Shown here piece after piece: positions 1-6,100 of a DNA stretch of 18,368 bases. Position 1 is the stretch's first letter. Every line of letters starts with the position of its first letter. Source of the DNA: Sterolibacterium sp964521075 (GTDB taxonomy: Bacteria; Pseudomonadota; Gammaproteobacteria; Burkholderiales; Rhodocyclaceae); the NCBI GenBank assembly GCA_964521075.1, contig CAZFPI010000051.1:1-18368 (forward strand), given 5' to 3'. Under the pieces are notes generated by a model. It ran no database searches. It was not told where the DNA came from and saw only the letters and a list, made by a program, of their open reading frames with translations. The position numbers and the translations under genes are program-made.

Positions 1-1
1 C

Positions 2-175
2 GATTCGCGCGAATGCCGCAACTGCCATAGCTTCGACGGCATGAACCCGGAGGCGCAAAAGCAGCGCGCCAGGAAACAGCATGAAAACGCCCAGCGCGAC
101 AAGATGACCTGTATCGACTGCCACAAGGGCATCGCGCATCACAAACCCAAGGGCATGAAAGAAGACGACGAGTAA
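2..175 (+). CDS. NapC/NirT-family tetraheme cytochrome c, C-terminal fragment
   Basis: Only the last 57 codons are in the window; the 5' part lies upstream. Two heme c sites are visible, CRNCH near the start and CIDCH about 30 residues later, separated by a charged stretch rich in Q, K, R and H. The fragment ends in a short His/Lys/Asp/Glu tail before TAA. The spacing and the pair CRNCH...CIDCHKGIAH match the end of the NapC/NirT family, membrane-anchored quinol dehydrogenases that pass electrons from the quinol pool to periplasmic reductases such as cd1 nitrite reductase or NapAB. The next gene encodes another periplasmic cytochrome and heme d1 genes follow, so a NirT-like role is plausible. 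NapC, NrfH and TorC relatives share this C-terminus, so the exact partner cannot be decided from the fragment. Confidence 0.82.
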   Translation, partial: DSRECRNCHSFDGMNPEAQKQRARKQHENAQRDKMTCIDCHKGIAHHKPKGMKEDDE

Positions 176-264
176 ACGAAAATAAGCGGAGGTGAGCGGA
201 GATCTACCCTCTCTCCCTTCAAATACGCCAAAATCCACCACCCCCCATTCAAAGGAGCCCACTC

Positions 265-1137
265 ATGCAACGTTCGCTGATTACCTCTTCCGCTATCGGC
301 CTCATCCTGGCACTCGGCGCAGGCCACGCCGCCGCCGCCCCCGACTGGAGCAAGGTGCCGAGCAAGAAAATCGTCCTGCTCTACCCCGGCGCATCCCCGA
401 TGGAATGGATTACCAAGGGAACAGAACACGGCGGTGCCAAGGCCTTCAAGAAGGGCGAACGCTGCATCGACTGCCATAGCGACGAAACCGCCGACATGGG
501 CAAGAAAATCGCCAGCGGCCAGAAGAACGAATCCAAGCCCATCAAAGGCAAGGCGGGCAGCATCCCGGTCGATGTTCAGGCGGCCAACGACGGCACGAAC
601 CTCTACCTGCGCTTCACCTGGAAGCAGCCAGCGGGCGGCAGCGAAAAAATGGACAAGGAAAACCCCGTCAAGCTGGCTGTCATGCTCGAAGACAACAAGT
701 TCGAGCGTGCCCACCAGAGCGGCTGCTGGGAAACCTGCCACGGCGACGCCCGCACCATGCCGGACGCCAAGGACGACAAGAAAACCAAATACGTTCCCGG
801 TGCCGACGTGAAAGCCGGCAAGTTCTACGACCTGATCCAGTGGAAGAGCAAGGGTAACAAGGCCACCGACGGCTACGTCGCCGACAAGCGCGTGATGGAA
901 GGCGGCAAGGGCCTGGTCGAAGCCAAGGGCGAACAGAAGGGCGATACCTGGACAGTCACCTTCACCCGCAAGCTGGCCGGCGGCGGCGAAGGCGACATCA
1001 CCATGGCTCCCGGCAAGACCTACAACTTCGGCTTCGCCATTCACGACGACAGCACCCTGGGCCGTTTCCACCACGTCTCCCTGGGCTACACGCTGGGGAT
1101 CGACGCCAAGGCCGACATCACCGCCGCCAAGCAGTAA
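265..1137 (+). CDS. Secreted cytochrome c-552-like protein, ethylbenzene-dehydrogenase heme-domain family
   Basis: 290 residues. The start is ATG 265, with AAAGGAG at 251-257 as ribosome binding site. Residues 1-25 form a signal peptide (Lys/Arg-poor start, hydrophobic core, AHAAAA), so the product is periplasmic. A canonical heme c site CIDCH lies at 67-71. A second site, CWETCH at 154-159, has three residues between the cysteines (CX3CH). The beta-rich remainder, with segments such as LYLRFTW (113-119) and the C-terminal FGFAIHDD (255-262), looks like the EB_dh family (the heme-binding subunit of ethylbenzene and DMSO-reductase-type dehydrogenases). It probably shuttles electrons between the upstream NapC/NirT protein and a terminal reductase. 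The gene lies 89 nt after that gene and is closed off by a terminator, so the two may form one unit. The substrate partner is not shown. Confidence 0.78.
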   Translation: MQRSLITSSAIGLILALGAGHAAAAPDWSKVPSKKIVLLYPGASPMEWITKGTEHGGAKAFKKGERCIDCHSDETADMGKKIASGQKNESKPIKGKAGSIPVDVQAANDGTNLYLRFTWKQPAGGSEKMDKENPVKLAVMLEDNKFERAHQSGCWETCHGDARTMPDAKDDKKTKYVPGADVKAGKFYDLIQWKSKGNKATDGYVADKRVMEGGKGLVEAKGEQKGDTWTVTFTRKLAGGGEGDITMAPGKTYNFGFAIHDDSTLGRFHHVSLGYTLGIDAKADITAAKQ

Positions 1138-1156
1138 TTCCTGACGGCATTTCTTC

Positions 1157-1198
1157 CCGCGAGCGTCGGCGTTTCAGCGTCGACGCTCGTGGCGTTTT
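1157..1198 (+). terminator. Rho-independent-type terminator after the cytochrome gene
   Basis: A 12-bp stem, 1157-1168 with 1181-1192 (one G.T pair), encloses a 12-nt loop and is followed by TTTT at 1195-1198. The T-run is short but well placed. It starts 19 nt after the cytochrome stop codon and ends just before the nirG ribosome binding site, so it separates the electron-transfer unit from the heme d1 genes or attenuates read-through into them. Confidence 0.6.
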
Positions 1199-1207
1199 GA
1201 GGCCCCC

Positions 1208-1660
1208 ATGATTTCCCTCGACGACACCGACCGGCGCATCATCAACCAGCTTCAGGGCGGTTTTCCGCTGTGCGACGAGCCCTATCGCCAGCTCGCTGGC
1301 GAGCTGGGGCTTGATGAAGCAACCCTGCTCACCCGCCTGAAACACCTGCTCGACCAGCGCGTGCTCACCCGCTTCGGCCCCATGTTCCAGGTCGAACGCA
1401 TGGGCGGGGCTTTCGTTCTGGCCGCCCTGGCCGTACCGGAAGAACGATTCGAATCCGTCGCGCAGCAGGTCAACGCCCTGCCGGAAATCGCCCACAACTA
1501 CCGGCGGGAACACACCCTCAACATGTGGTTCGTCATCGCCACCGAAACACCCGGCGGCATCGACGCTGCCACCCGGAAAATTGAAGAAATCACCGGTCTG
1601 CCGGTCTATGCCTTTCCCAAGGAAACCGAATACTTCGTCGAAATGAAACTGCAGGCATGA
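1208..1660 (+). CDS. nirG: Siroheme decarboxylase subunit, NirG type (AhbA-like)
   Basis: 150 residues; ATG 1208 is preceded by GAGG (1199-1202). The fold is Lrp/AsnC-like. An N-terminal helix-turn-helix (about 5-55) starts DDTDRRIINQLQ and reads through LTRLKHLLDQRVLTRFGPMF. It is followed by an alpha-beta domain with HNYRREHTLNMWFV at 96-109. That His/Arg-rich motif is typical of the NirD/NirG (AhbA) half of siroheme decarboxylase. The enzyme removes the acetate carboxyls at C12 and C18 of siroheme to give didecarboxysiroheme, the entry to heme d1 in denitrifiers and to heme b by the alternative route. The DNA-binding half is thought to be a relic and not a regulator. The gene overlaps the next by 4 nt (ATGA), which fits a heteromeric enzyme made by coupled translation. 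NirG is preferred to NirD by order (before nirH-nirJ), but the two are hard to separate by eye. Confidence 0.82.
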   Translation: MISLDDTDRRIINQLQGGFPLCDEPYRQLAGELGLDEATLLTRLKHLLDQRVLTRFGPMFQVERMGGAFVLAALAVPEERFESVAQQVNALPEIAHNYRREHTLNMWFVIATETPGGIDAATRKIEEITGLPVYAFPKETEYFVEMKLQA

Positions 1661-2148
1661 ACCAGACCACGCAAATCGACCCCCTCGACCGCGCCCTCAT
1701 CAAGGCCACGCAAGCCGGACTCCCGCTGGTTCCGCGCCCCTATGACACACTCGGCGAAACCCTGGGGATAAGCGGGGCACAGGTCCAGCAACGGCTCAAA
1801 CACCTGCTGGACACCGGCATCATCCGCCGCATCGGCGCGGTTCCCAACCACTATGCCATCGGCTACACCGCCAACGGCATGTCGGTCTGGGACGTCGAGG
1901 ATGAACGCATCGACGAGCTGGGGCAAGCCGTAGGCCGCCTCGATTTCGTCACACACTGCTACCGCCGCCCCCGCCGCCTGCCGATGTGGCCTTACAACCT
2001 CTTCGCCATGGTGCATGGGCGCGACCGCGCAGAAGTCGCCGCGCAGGTCGCGCAGATCAAAGCCCTGCTGGGCACGGCGGCCCGCGCGCACGACGTTCTC
2101 TACAGCTCGCGCATCCTCAAAAAAACCGGCTTGCGCCTGACAGACTAA
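1657..2148 (+). CDS. nirH: Siroheme decarboxylase subunit, NirH type (AhbB-like)
   Basis: 163 residues, starting within the stop codon of the preceding gene (ATGA overlap). It has the same Lrp/AsnC-like build: HTH at about 9-60, with QRLKHLLDTGIIRRIGAVPN, and then the substrate-binding domain. The signature THCYRRP (99-105) with WPYNLFAMVHG (111-121) and the C-terminal SSRILKKTGLRL (150-161) is typical of the NirH/NirL (AhbB) class. Together with the upstream subunit it should form the siroheme decarboxylase of heme d1 synthesis in the cytoplasm. NirH is favoured over NirL because nirJ follows 9 nt downstream, as in the pseudomonad order nirDLGHJ. No nirD or nirL lies between the terminator and nirG, so these are elsewhere or this pair acts alone. 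Confidence 0.82.
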   Translation: MNQTTQIDPLDRALIKATQAGLPLVPRPYDTLGETLGISGAQVQQRLKHLLDTGIIRRIGAVPNHYAIGYTANGMSVWDVEDERIDELGQAVGRLDFVTHCYRRPRRLPMWPYNLFAMVHGRDRAEVAAQVAQIKALLGTAARAHDVLYSSRILKKTGLRLTD

Positions 2149-2157
2149 GGGGATTTC

Positions 2158-3354
2158 ATGTTCCGCATCACCCAATACCTGCACGAAGTTCTCGCACCGA
2201 CACCGCTCACCGAACGGCGCAACCCGCCCGCACCCGTCGTGATCTGGAACCTCATCCGCCGCTGCAATCTCACCTGCAAGCATTGCTACTCCATCTCTGC
2301 CGACAAAGACTTCCCTGGCGAGCTCACGACCGAAGAAATTTTCACGGTCATGGATGACCTCAAACGTTTTCGCGTCCCCGTACTCATCCTCTCCGGCGGC
2401 GAACCGCTCCTGCGCCCGGATATTTTCGACATTGCCAAGCGTGCCAAAGGCATGGGCTTTTACGTCGGGCTCTCCTCCAACGGCACGCTGATCGACCAGA
2501 ACAATATCGACCGCATCGCCGAATGCGACTTCAATTACGTCGGCGTGAGCCTCGACGGCCTGCGGGAAACCCACGACAAATTCCGCCGGCTGGACGGCGC
2601 GTTCGACGCCTCCCTGGCCGGCATCCGCCTGTGCCGCGACCTGGGCCTCAAGGTCGGCGTACGTTTCACCCTCACCCAGGACAACGCCCACGACCTTCCC
2701 GGCCTGCTCAAGCTGATCGAAGACGAAGACATCGACCGCTTTTATTTCTCCCATCTCAATTACGCCGGGCGGGGCAACAAACACCGCGAGGATGACGCCC
2801 ACCACCGCATGACCCGGGACGCCATGGACATCCTCTTCGACACCTGCCTGGCCTACCTCCGGCGTGGCGTGGAAAAAGAATTCACGACAGGCAACAACGA
2901 TGCCGATGGCGTCTACCTCCTGCACTGGGTGCGTCGCCACTTCCCCGAAAGCGAAGCCCCGCTACGCGCCAAGCTCGCACAATGGGGCGGCAATTCCAGC
3001 GGAGTAAACGTCGCCAACATCGACAACCTCGGCAATGTTCACCCGGACACCATGTGGTGGCACCACAACCTCGGCAATGTGCGCCAACGCCCCTTCTCCG
3101 AAATCTGGATGGACACCACCGACCCGCTGATGGCCGGACTCAAAGCCCGCCCCCGCACCGTCAAAGGCCGCTGCGGGGCCTGCGCCCACTTCGACATCTG
3201 CGGCGGCAACACCCGCGTCCGCGCCCAACAGGTCAGCGGCGACCCCTGGCAGGAAGACCCGGGCTGCTACCTGACGGATGCAGAAATCGGAGTCAGCTCC
3301 GGCAATGAACGCCTCCAGGTCACCCCCTGGACGCGCGAGACAAAAACGCCGTAG
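2158..3354 (+). CDS. nirJ: Heme d1 biosynthesis radical SAM protein NirJ
   Basis: 398 residues; ATG 2158 has AAGGGGA (2147-2153) overlapping the nirH stop. The radical SAM cluster motif is CNLTCKHCY, with Cys36, Cys40 and Cys43 binding a [4Fe-4S] cluster and SAM. SGGEPLLRPDIF (79-90) is the GGE/SAM-binding element. A SPASM-type C-terminus carries Cys339, Cys342, Cys348 and Cys370 (RCGACAHFDICGGN) for a second cluster. NirJ works on didecarboxysiroheme, replacing propionates at C3 and C8 on the way to heme d1 of cytochrome cd1 nitrite reductase. The length matches NirJ. It is the last gene of the co-directional nirG-H-J block. The AhbC/AhbD heme-pathway enzymes are relatives, but the context and the RVRAQQVSGDPWQEDPGC tail favour NirJ. 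Confidence 0.9.
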   Translation: MFRITQYLHEVLAPTPLTERRNPPAPVVIWNLIRRCNLTCKHCYSISADKDFPGELTTEEIFTVMDDLKRFRVPVLILSGGEPLLRPDIFDIAKRAKGMGFYVGLSSNGTLIDQNNIDRIAECDFNYVGVSLDGLRETHDKFRRLDGAFDASLAGIRLCRDLGLKVGVRFTLTQDNAHDLPGLLKLIEDEDIDRFYFSHLNYAGRGNKHREDDAHHRMTRDAMDILFDTCLAYLRRGVEKEFTTGNNDADGVYLLHWVRRHFPESEAPLRAKLAQWGGNSSGVNVANIDNLGNVHPDTMWWHHNLGNVRQRPFSEIWMDTTDPLMAGLKARPRTVKGRCGACAHFDICGGNTRVRAQQVSGDPWQEDPGCYLTDAEIGVSSGNERLQVTPWTRETKTP

Positions 3355-3397
3355 CGCGGCCAGATCGATGAAGTGGGGCACGCTCGATGGTGACTCA

Positions 3398-3471
3398 GGG
3401 CGAACGGGGTTCGGGGCGAATAATGATTTTCCCCTGCGGGGTGGGAAAACCTCGAATGCGATTGCCCTGAT
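3398..3471 (+). repeat. REP-like element, sub-type A, degenerate copy
   Basis: A 74-nt stretch that aligns without gaps to 12086-12159, with 65 of 74 positions identical by eye. It contains the GGGGCGAAT...TTTTCCCC core at 3413-3434, in which the right arm has lost its match (TT for CG) and the foot tetranucleotide reads CTGC instead of CTAC. The shared right flank, ending CGAATGCGATTGCCCTGAT, is absent from the copies near the transposase. It occupies the space between nirJ and the carbonic anhydrase gene. The rest of this intergenic stretch (3355-3559) shows no gene and only a weak purine-rich ribosome site (GAGAA, 3551-3555). Confidence 0.75.
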
Positions 3472-3559
3472 GACCGCATGTCGTCTTTCGGTAGTTTCAG
3501 GCTAAACTTTTCCGGCTTCCTGCCGTGAAAGTACGAACGTCCATCAAAACGAGAACGCC

Positions 3560-5119
3560 ATGCGCGAGAACATCATTGCGACACTGCAAATTCTGGCCCT
3601 TCTGGGCGTCGGCGCATTTTCTGCCCAAGCCACCCAGGCAGCCCAGGCCAGCCGCTGGCAAACCATCGCCCAGCAGGAAAACGGGCGCATCGATATCGAC
3701 AAGAACCGCATCGCCCGCGTGGGCCAGGGCCAGACCATGGCCTGGAGCCGCCTGACACTGAGCCAGGAATCCACTCTGGGCGGCATCCGCTACAGCCGGG
3801 TGGAAGTACTCAACCGTTACGACTGCACAAACCGGCGATTCTCCACAATCAAACGCGTCTACCTGCAAGGCATCGAACCCGTCAAGGAAGAACGCACCGA
3901 CGCCACGCGCGAAGTCGCAGCACTTGCCGATACCATCGACGACCGCCTTCTCACAGAAGCCTGCAAACCACGCACCGTCGGCGAAATGCGCGAAATCGCC
4001 AAGGCGGCAGACCAGGCCGCAGCCCATGCCGTGCCCGCCGAACAGCCCCCCGCAAAAGTCATGCTGGCCGACGTGCGCCAACTGGCCGACACCCCCGAAC
4101 AAGCGCGTGAAAAAGCGGCTGCCCGCATCCGTGTCTCGACAGAAACCAGCCCGGAATCCCCCGCCGCGAGAATCAGCCTGCCCAGCAAAGCCGATCTGGC
4201 GGCCCGGGCCGCCGCTGAAAAAGCGACACTGACCCCGGGAGAAACTCCCTCGCCCTCTGCCACAAAAACAGCAGCCCCGGCCGCACCAGCCGGGACGCAC
4301 GAATCTTCCGCCAGCACGAAGCCTGCCCCTGAGCAGGTCTTTGCTCCCTACCGGCCCTATGTGCGCGAAATCTCGCGCGGCGCGCCCCGCCGCAAAGCCA
4401 CGCCAGCCGCGCCCGCCGTCACAGCACCCGCCGCAGAAAAACCCCACGTTCACTGGAGCTATGAAGGCGATGGCCGCCCGGCCAACTGGGCCACCCTGCG
4501 CCCCGACTACGCCACCTGCGCCACGGGAAAACGCCAATCACCCATCGACATCCGCGACAGCATCCAGGTTGATCTCGAAGCCATTCGCTTTGATTACAAA
4601 CCAACCTTTTTCCGCATCATCGACAACGGCCATACCATCCAGGTAAACGTCGGTGCGGGCAACACCATCCAGGTCATGGGACGGCGTTTCGAACTGATCC
4701 AGTTCCACTTCCATCGCCCCTCGGAGGAACGTATCAATGGCCGGGCCTACGACATGGTGGCCCACCTCGTCCACAAGGATCTCGACGGTCAACTGGCCGT
4801 CATCGCCATCCTGCTCGAACACGGCGAAGAAAACCCGCTCATCCAGACCCTGTGGAACAATCTCCCGCTGGAAGTCGGCCAGGAGCTCACGCCGGATGTC
4901 CCCATCGACCTCAACACCCTCCTGCCGAAAGACCGCACCTACTGGACATACATGGGCTCGCTGACCACCCCCCCCTGCAGCGAAGAAGTCATCTGGATGG
5001 TCTTCAGGCAACCCCAGCCGGTTTCCCCGGATCAAATCGCCATTTTTTCCCGCCTCTACCGCAACAACGCCCGCCCGATCCAGCCAATCAACAATCGCCT
5101 CATCAAAGGATCCCGCTAG
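3560..5119 (+). CDS. Secreted adhesin-E-like / alpha-carbonic anhydrase fusion protein
   Basis: 519 residues. A signal peptide covers about 1-27. Residues 32-140 resemble the surface-adhesin E fold: WQTIAQ near 33, VLNRYDCTNRRFSTIKRVYLQ around 83-103 and a second Cys at 135. An Ala/Pro/Lys-rich low-complexity linker (about 150-295) leads to an alpha-class carbonic anhydrase domain (297-512). Zinc ligands His383 and His385 (FHFHRPSE) and His402 (AHLVHKD), the proton-shuttle-type His358 (NGH) and LTTPPC (468-473) are all present. Cys320 and Cys473 can form the usual disulfide. The domain should convert CO2 and bicarbonate in the periplasm or at the cell surface. The residue equivalent to human CA II Glu117 is Val400. 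The ribosome site is weak. It stands alone, after nirJ and a REP-like repeat, so it is probably transcribed separately. The adhesin assignment is less certain than the enzyme. Confidence 0.85.
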   Translation: MRENIIATLQILALLGVGAFSAQATQAAQASRWQTIAQQENGRIDIDKNRIARVGQGQTMAWSRLTLSQESTLGGIRYSRVEVLNRYDCTNRRFSTIKRVYLQGIEPVKEERTDATREVAALADTIDDRLLTEACKPRTVGEMREIAKAADQAAAHAVPAEQPPAKVMLADVRQLADTPEQAREKAAARIRVSTETSPESPAARISLPSKADLAARAAAEKATLTPGETPSPSATKTAAPAAPAGTHESSASTKPAPEQVFAPYRPYVREISRGAPRRKATPAAPAVTAPAAEKPHVHWSYEGDGRPANWATLRPDYATCATGKRQSPIDIRDSIQVDLEAIRFDYKPTFFRIIDNGHTIQVNVGAGNTIQVMGRRFELIQFHFHRPSEERINGRAYDMVAHLVHKDLDGQLAVIAILLEHGEENPLIQTLWNNLPLEVGQELTPDVPIDLNTLLPKDRTYWTYMGSLTTPPCSEEVIWMVFRQPQPVSPDQIAIFSRLYRNNARPIQPINNRLIKGSR

Positions 5120-5134
5120 GGAAACGCTGATTAA
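5117..5134 (+). repeat. Half-copy of the stop-codon-associated palindromic element
   Basis: TAGGGAAACGCTGATTAA starts on the stop codon of the carbonic anhydrase gene. It closely matches the left arm of the 75-nt palindrome at 15206-15280 and, reverse-complemented, its right arm (GGAACCGCTGATTAA, 14 of 15). No matching right arm was found downstream before 5377. Confidence 0.45.
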
Positions 5135-5180
5135 CCCGAAATCCTGAAATCACCGTTCCGGCGAACTGCCTGAAGGGAAC

Positions 5181-5204
5181 CCCCGGGGATACCGGAACCC
5201 GGGG
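5181..5204 (+). terminator. GC-rich hairpin after the carbonic anhydrase gene
   Basis: A 7-bp stem, CCCCGGG (5181-5187) with CCCGGGG (5198-5204), around a 10-nt loop. No T-run follows, so it could be a weak or Rho-assisted terminator or a 3'-end stabiliser. It lies 61 nt after the stop codon. Confidence 0.3.
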
Positions 5205-5304
5205 AAACAGCACCCCGCCCCGCCCACCCTGAACGGGTAACAAACGCGCCCGGGGCTCCCTTCTTCCCCGGCAACCCAAGTACAATCGCGGAATCTGTCC
5301 ACTT

Positions 5305-5332
5305 TTGTTATATTAGAGAAATCTTATATATT
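5305..5332 (+). promoter_or_regulatory. Putative sigma-70 promoter with internal palindromic operator
   Basis: TTGTTA (5305-5310) and TATATT (5327-5332), 16 nt apart, form a plausible -35/-10 pair in an AT-rich island within GC-rich DNA, about 45 nt ahead of the pcm-like start. Between and over these boxes lies a near-perfect palindrome, TATATTAGA (5309-5317) GAAA TCTTATATA (5322-5330), with one mismatched pair. That is a natural operator position for a dimeric repressor, for example of the winged-helix ArsR type. A second small inverted repeat, CGTTGC (5335-5340) and GCAACG (5348-5353), lies in the presumed leader. The regulator is unknown. Confidence 0.42.
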
Positions 5333-5376
5333 GCCGTTGCAATCATGGCAACGCTCGCACTATTCCGGAGACCCGC

Positions 5377-6030
5377 ATGAACCTCGAACAGGCACGTTAC
5401 AACATGGTCGAACAGCAACTTCGCCCCTGGGAAGTGCTCGACCCAAATGTGCTCGATCTGCTCTACGTCGTCCGGCGTGAAGAGTTCGTCCCGCAAGCCT
5501 ATCGCCAGCTGGCCTTTGCCGACACGGAAATCCCGCTGGGCCATGACGCCACCATGCTGCCGCCCAAGATTGAGGCGCGCGCCCTGCAGGCACTGAAAAT
5601 CCGCAAATCTGACCGCGTACTCGAAATCGGCACGGGCTCCGGCTACATGGCCGCCCTGCTGGCTGCTCATGCGGCACACGTCTGGACGGTCGAGATTGTG
5701 CCCGAGCTCGCCGAAGCCGCCGCCAGCCGCTTCAAGCGGCTGGGCATTCACAACATCGGGGTCTCTCACGGCGATGCCTCGGCAGGCTGGCCGGCCCAGG
5801 CCCCCTACGACGTCATCATGGTTTCCGGCGCGCTGCCCGAACTGCCGAAATCCTTGCTCGACCAGCTCAAAACCGGCGGCCGTCTGCTGGGTTTCGTGGG
5901 AGAAGCCCCGCTCATGGAAGCCCGCCTCATCACGCGCCGCAGCGATCGCGAATTTGAAAGCAGGGTCCTTTTCGAAACCCAGGTCCCCCCGCTGACCAGC
6001 ACCCGGCAGGCGCGGCCCTTCAGCCTTTGA
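5377..6030 (+). CDS. Protein-L-isoaspartate O-methyltransferase-like protein
   Basis: 217 residues; ATG 5377 with GGAG at 5367-5370. The N-terminus ARYNMVEQQLRPWEV and the class I SAM-binding motif VLEIGTGSGY (81-90), then TVEIVPE (104-110), are those of the PIMT (Pcm) family, which methylates isoaspartyl residues in damaged proteins. However, the substrate loop normally reading like GQTISQP is here LGHDATMLPPKIEARAL (54-70), and the motif around 144-150 is YDVIMVSGALPE instead of the usual D.I.VTAA. The real substrate may therefore differ. It lies 70 nt upstream of tolC in the same direction, an order common in betaproteobacteria, and the promoter at 5305 probably serves both. The protein has no signal peptide and is cytoplasmic. 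Confidence 0.8.
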   Translation: MNLEQARYNMVEQQLRPWEVLDPNVLDLLYVVRREEFVPQAYRQLAFADTEIPLGHDATMLPPKIEARALQALKIRKSDRVLEIGTGSGYMAALLAAHAAHVWTVEIVPELAEAAASRFKRLGIHNIGVSHGDASAGWPAQAPYDVIMVSGALPELPKSLLDQLKTGGRLLGFVGEAPLMEARLITRRSDREFESRVLFETQVPPLTSTRQARPFSL

Positions 6031-6100
6031 ACCCGGCAGACACGGAGCCGTCCCGGATAACCTGCTGCATCCTACGCCCGCAGAACAAGGAATGCCCACC

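Noticed and set aside
1606..2940. Long open frame on the minus strand opposite nirH/nirJ (444 codons)
   Set aside because: It is the antisense shadow of GC-rich codon use; the plus strand carries clear NirH and NirJ motifs.
3497..4537. 346-codon minus-strand frame opposite the carbonic anhydrase gene
   Set aside because: It is a low-complexity Gly/Cys/Phe-rich product from the antisense of the Ala/Pro linker.
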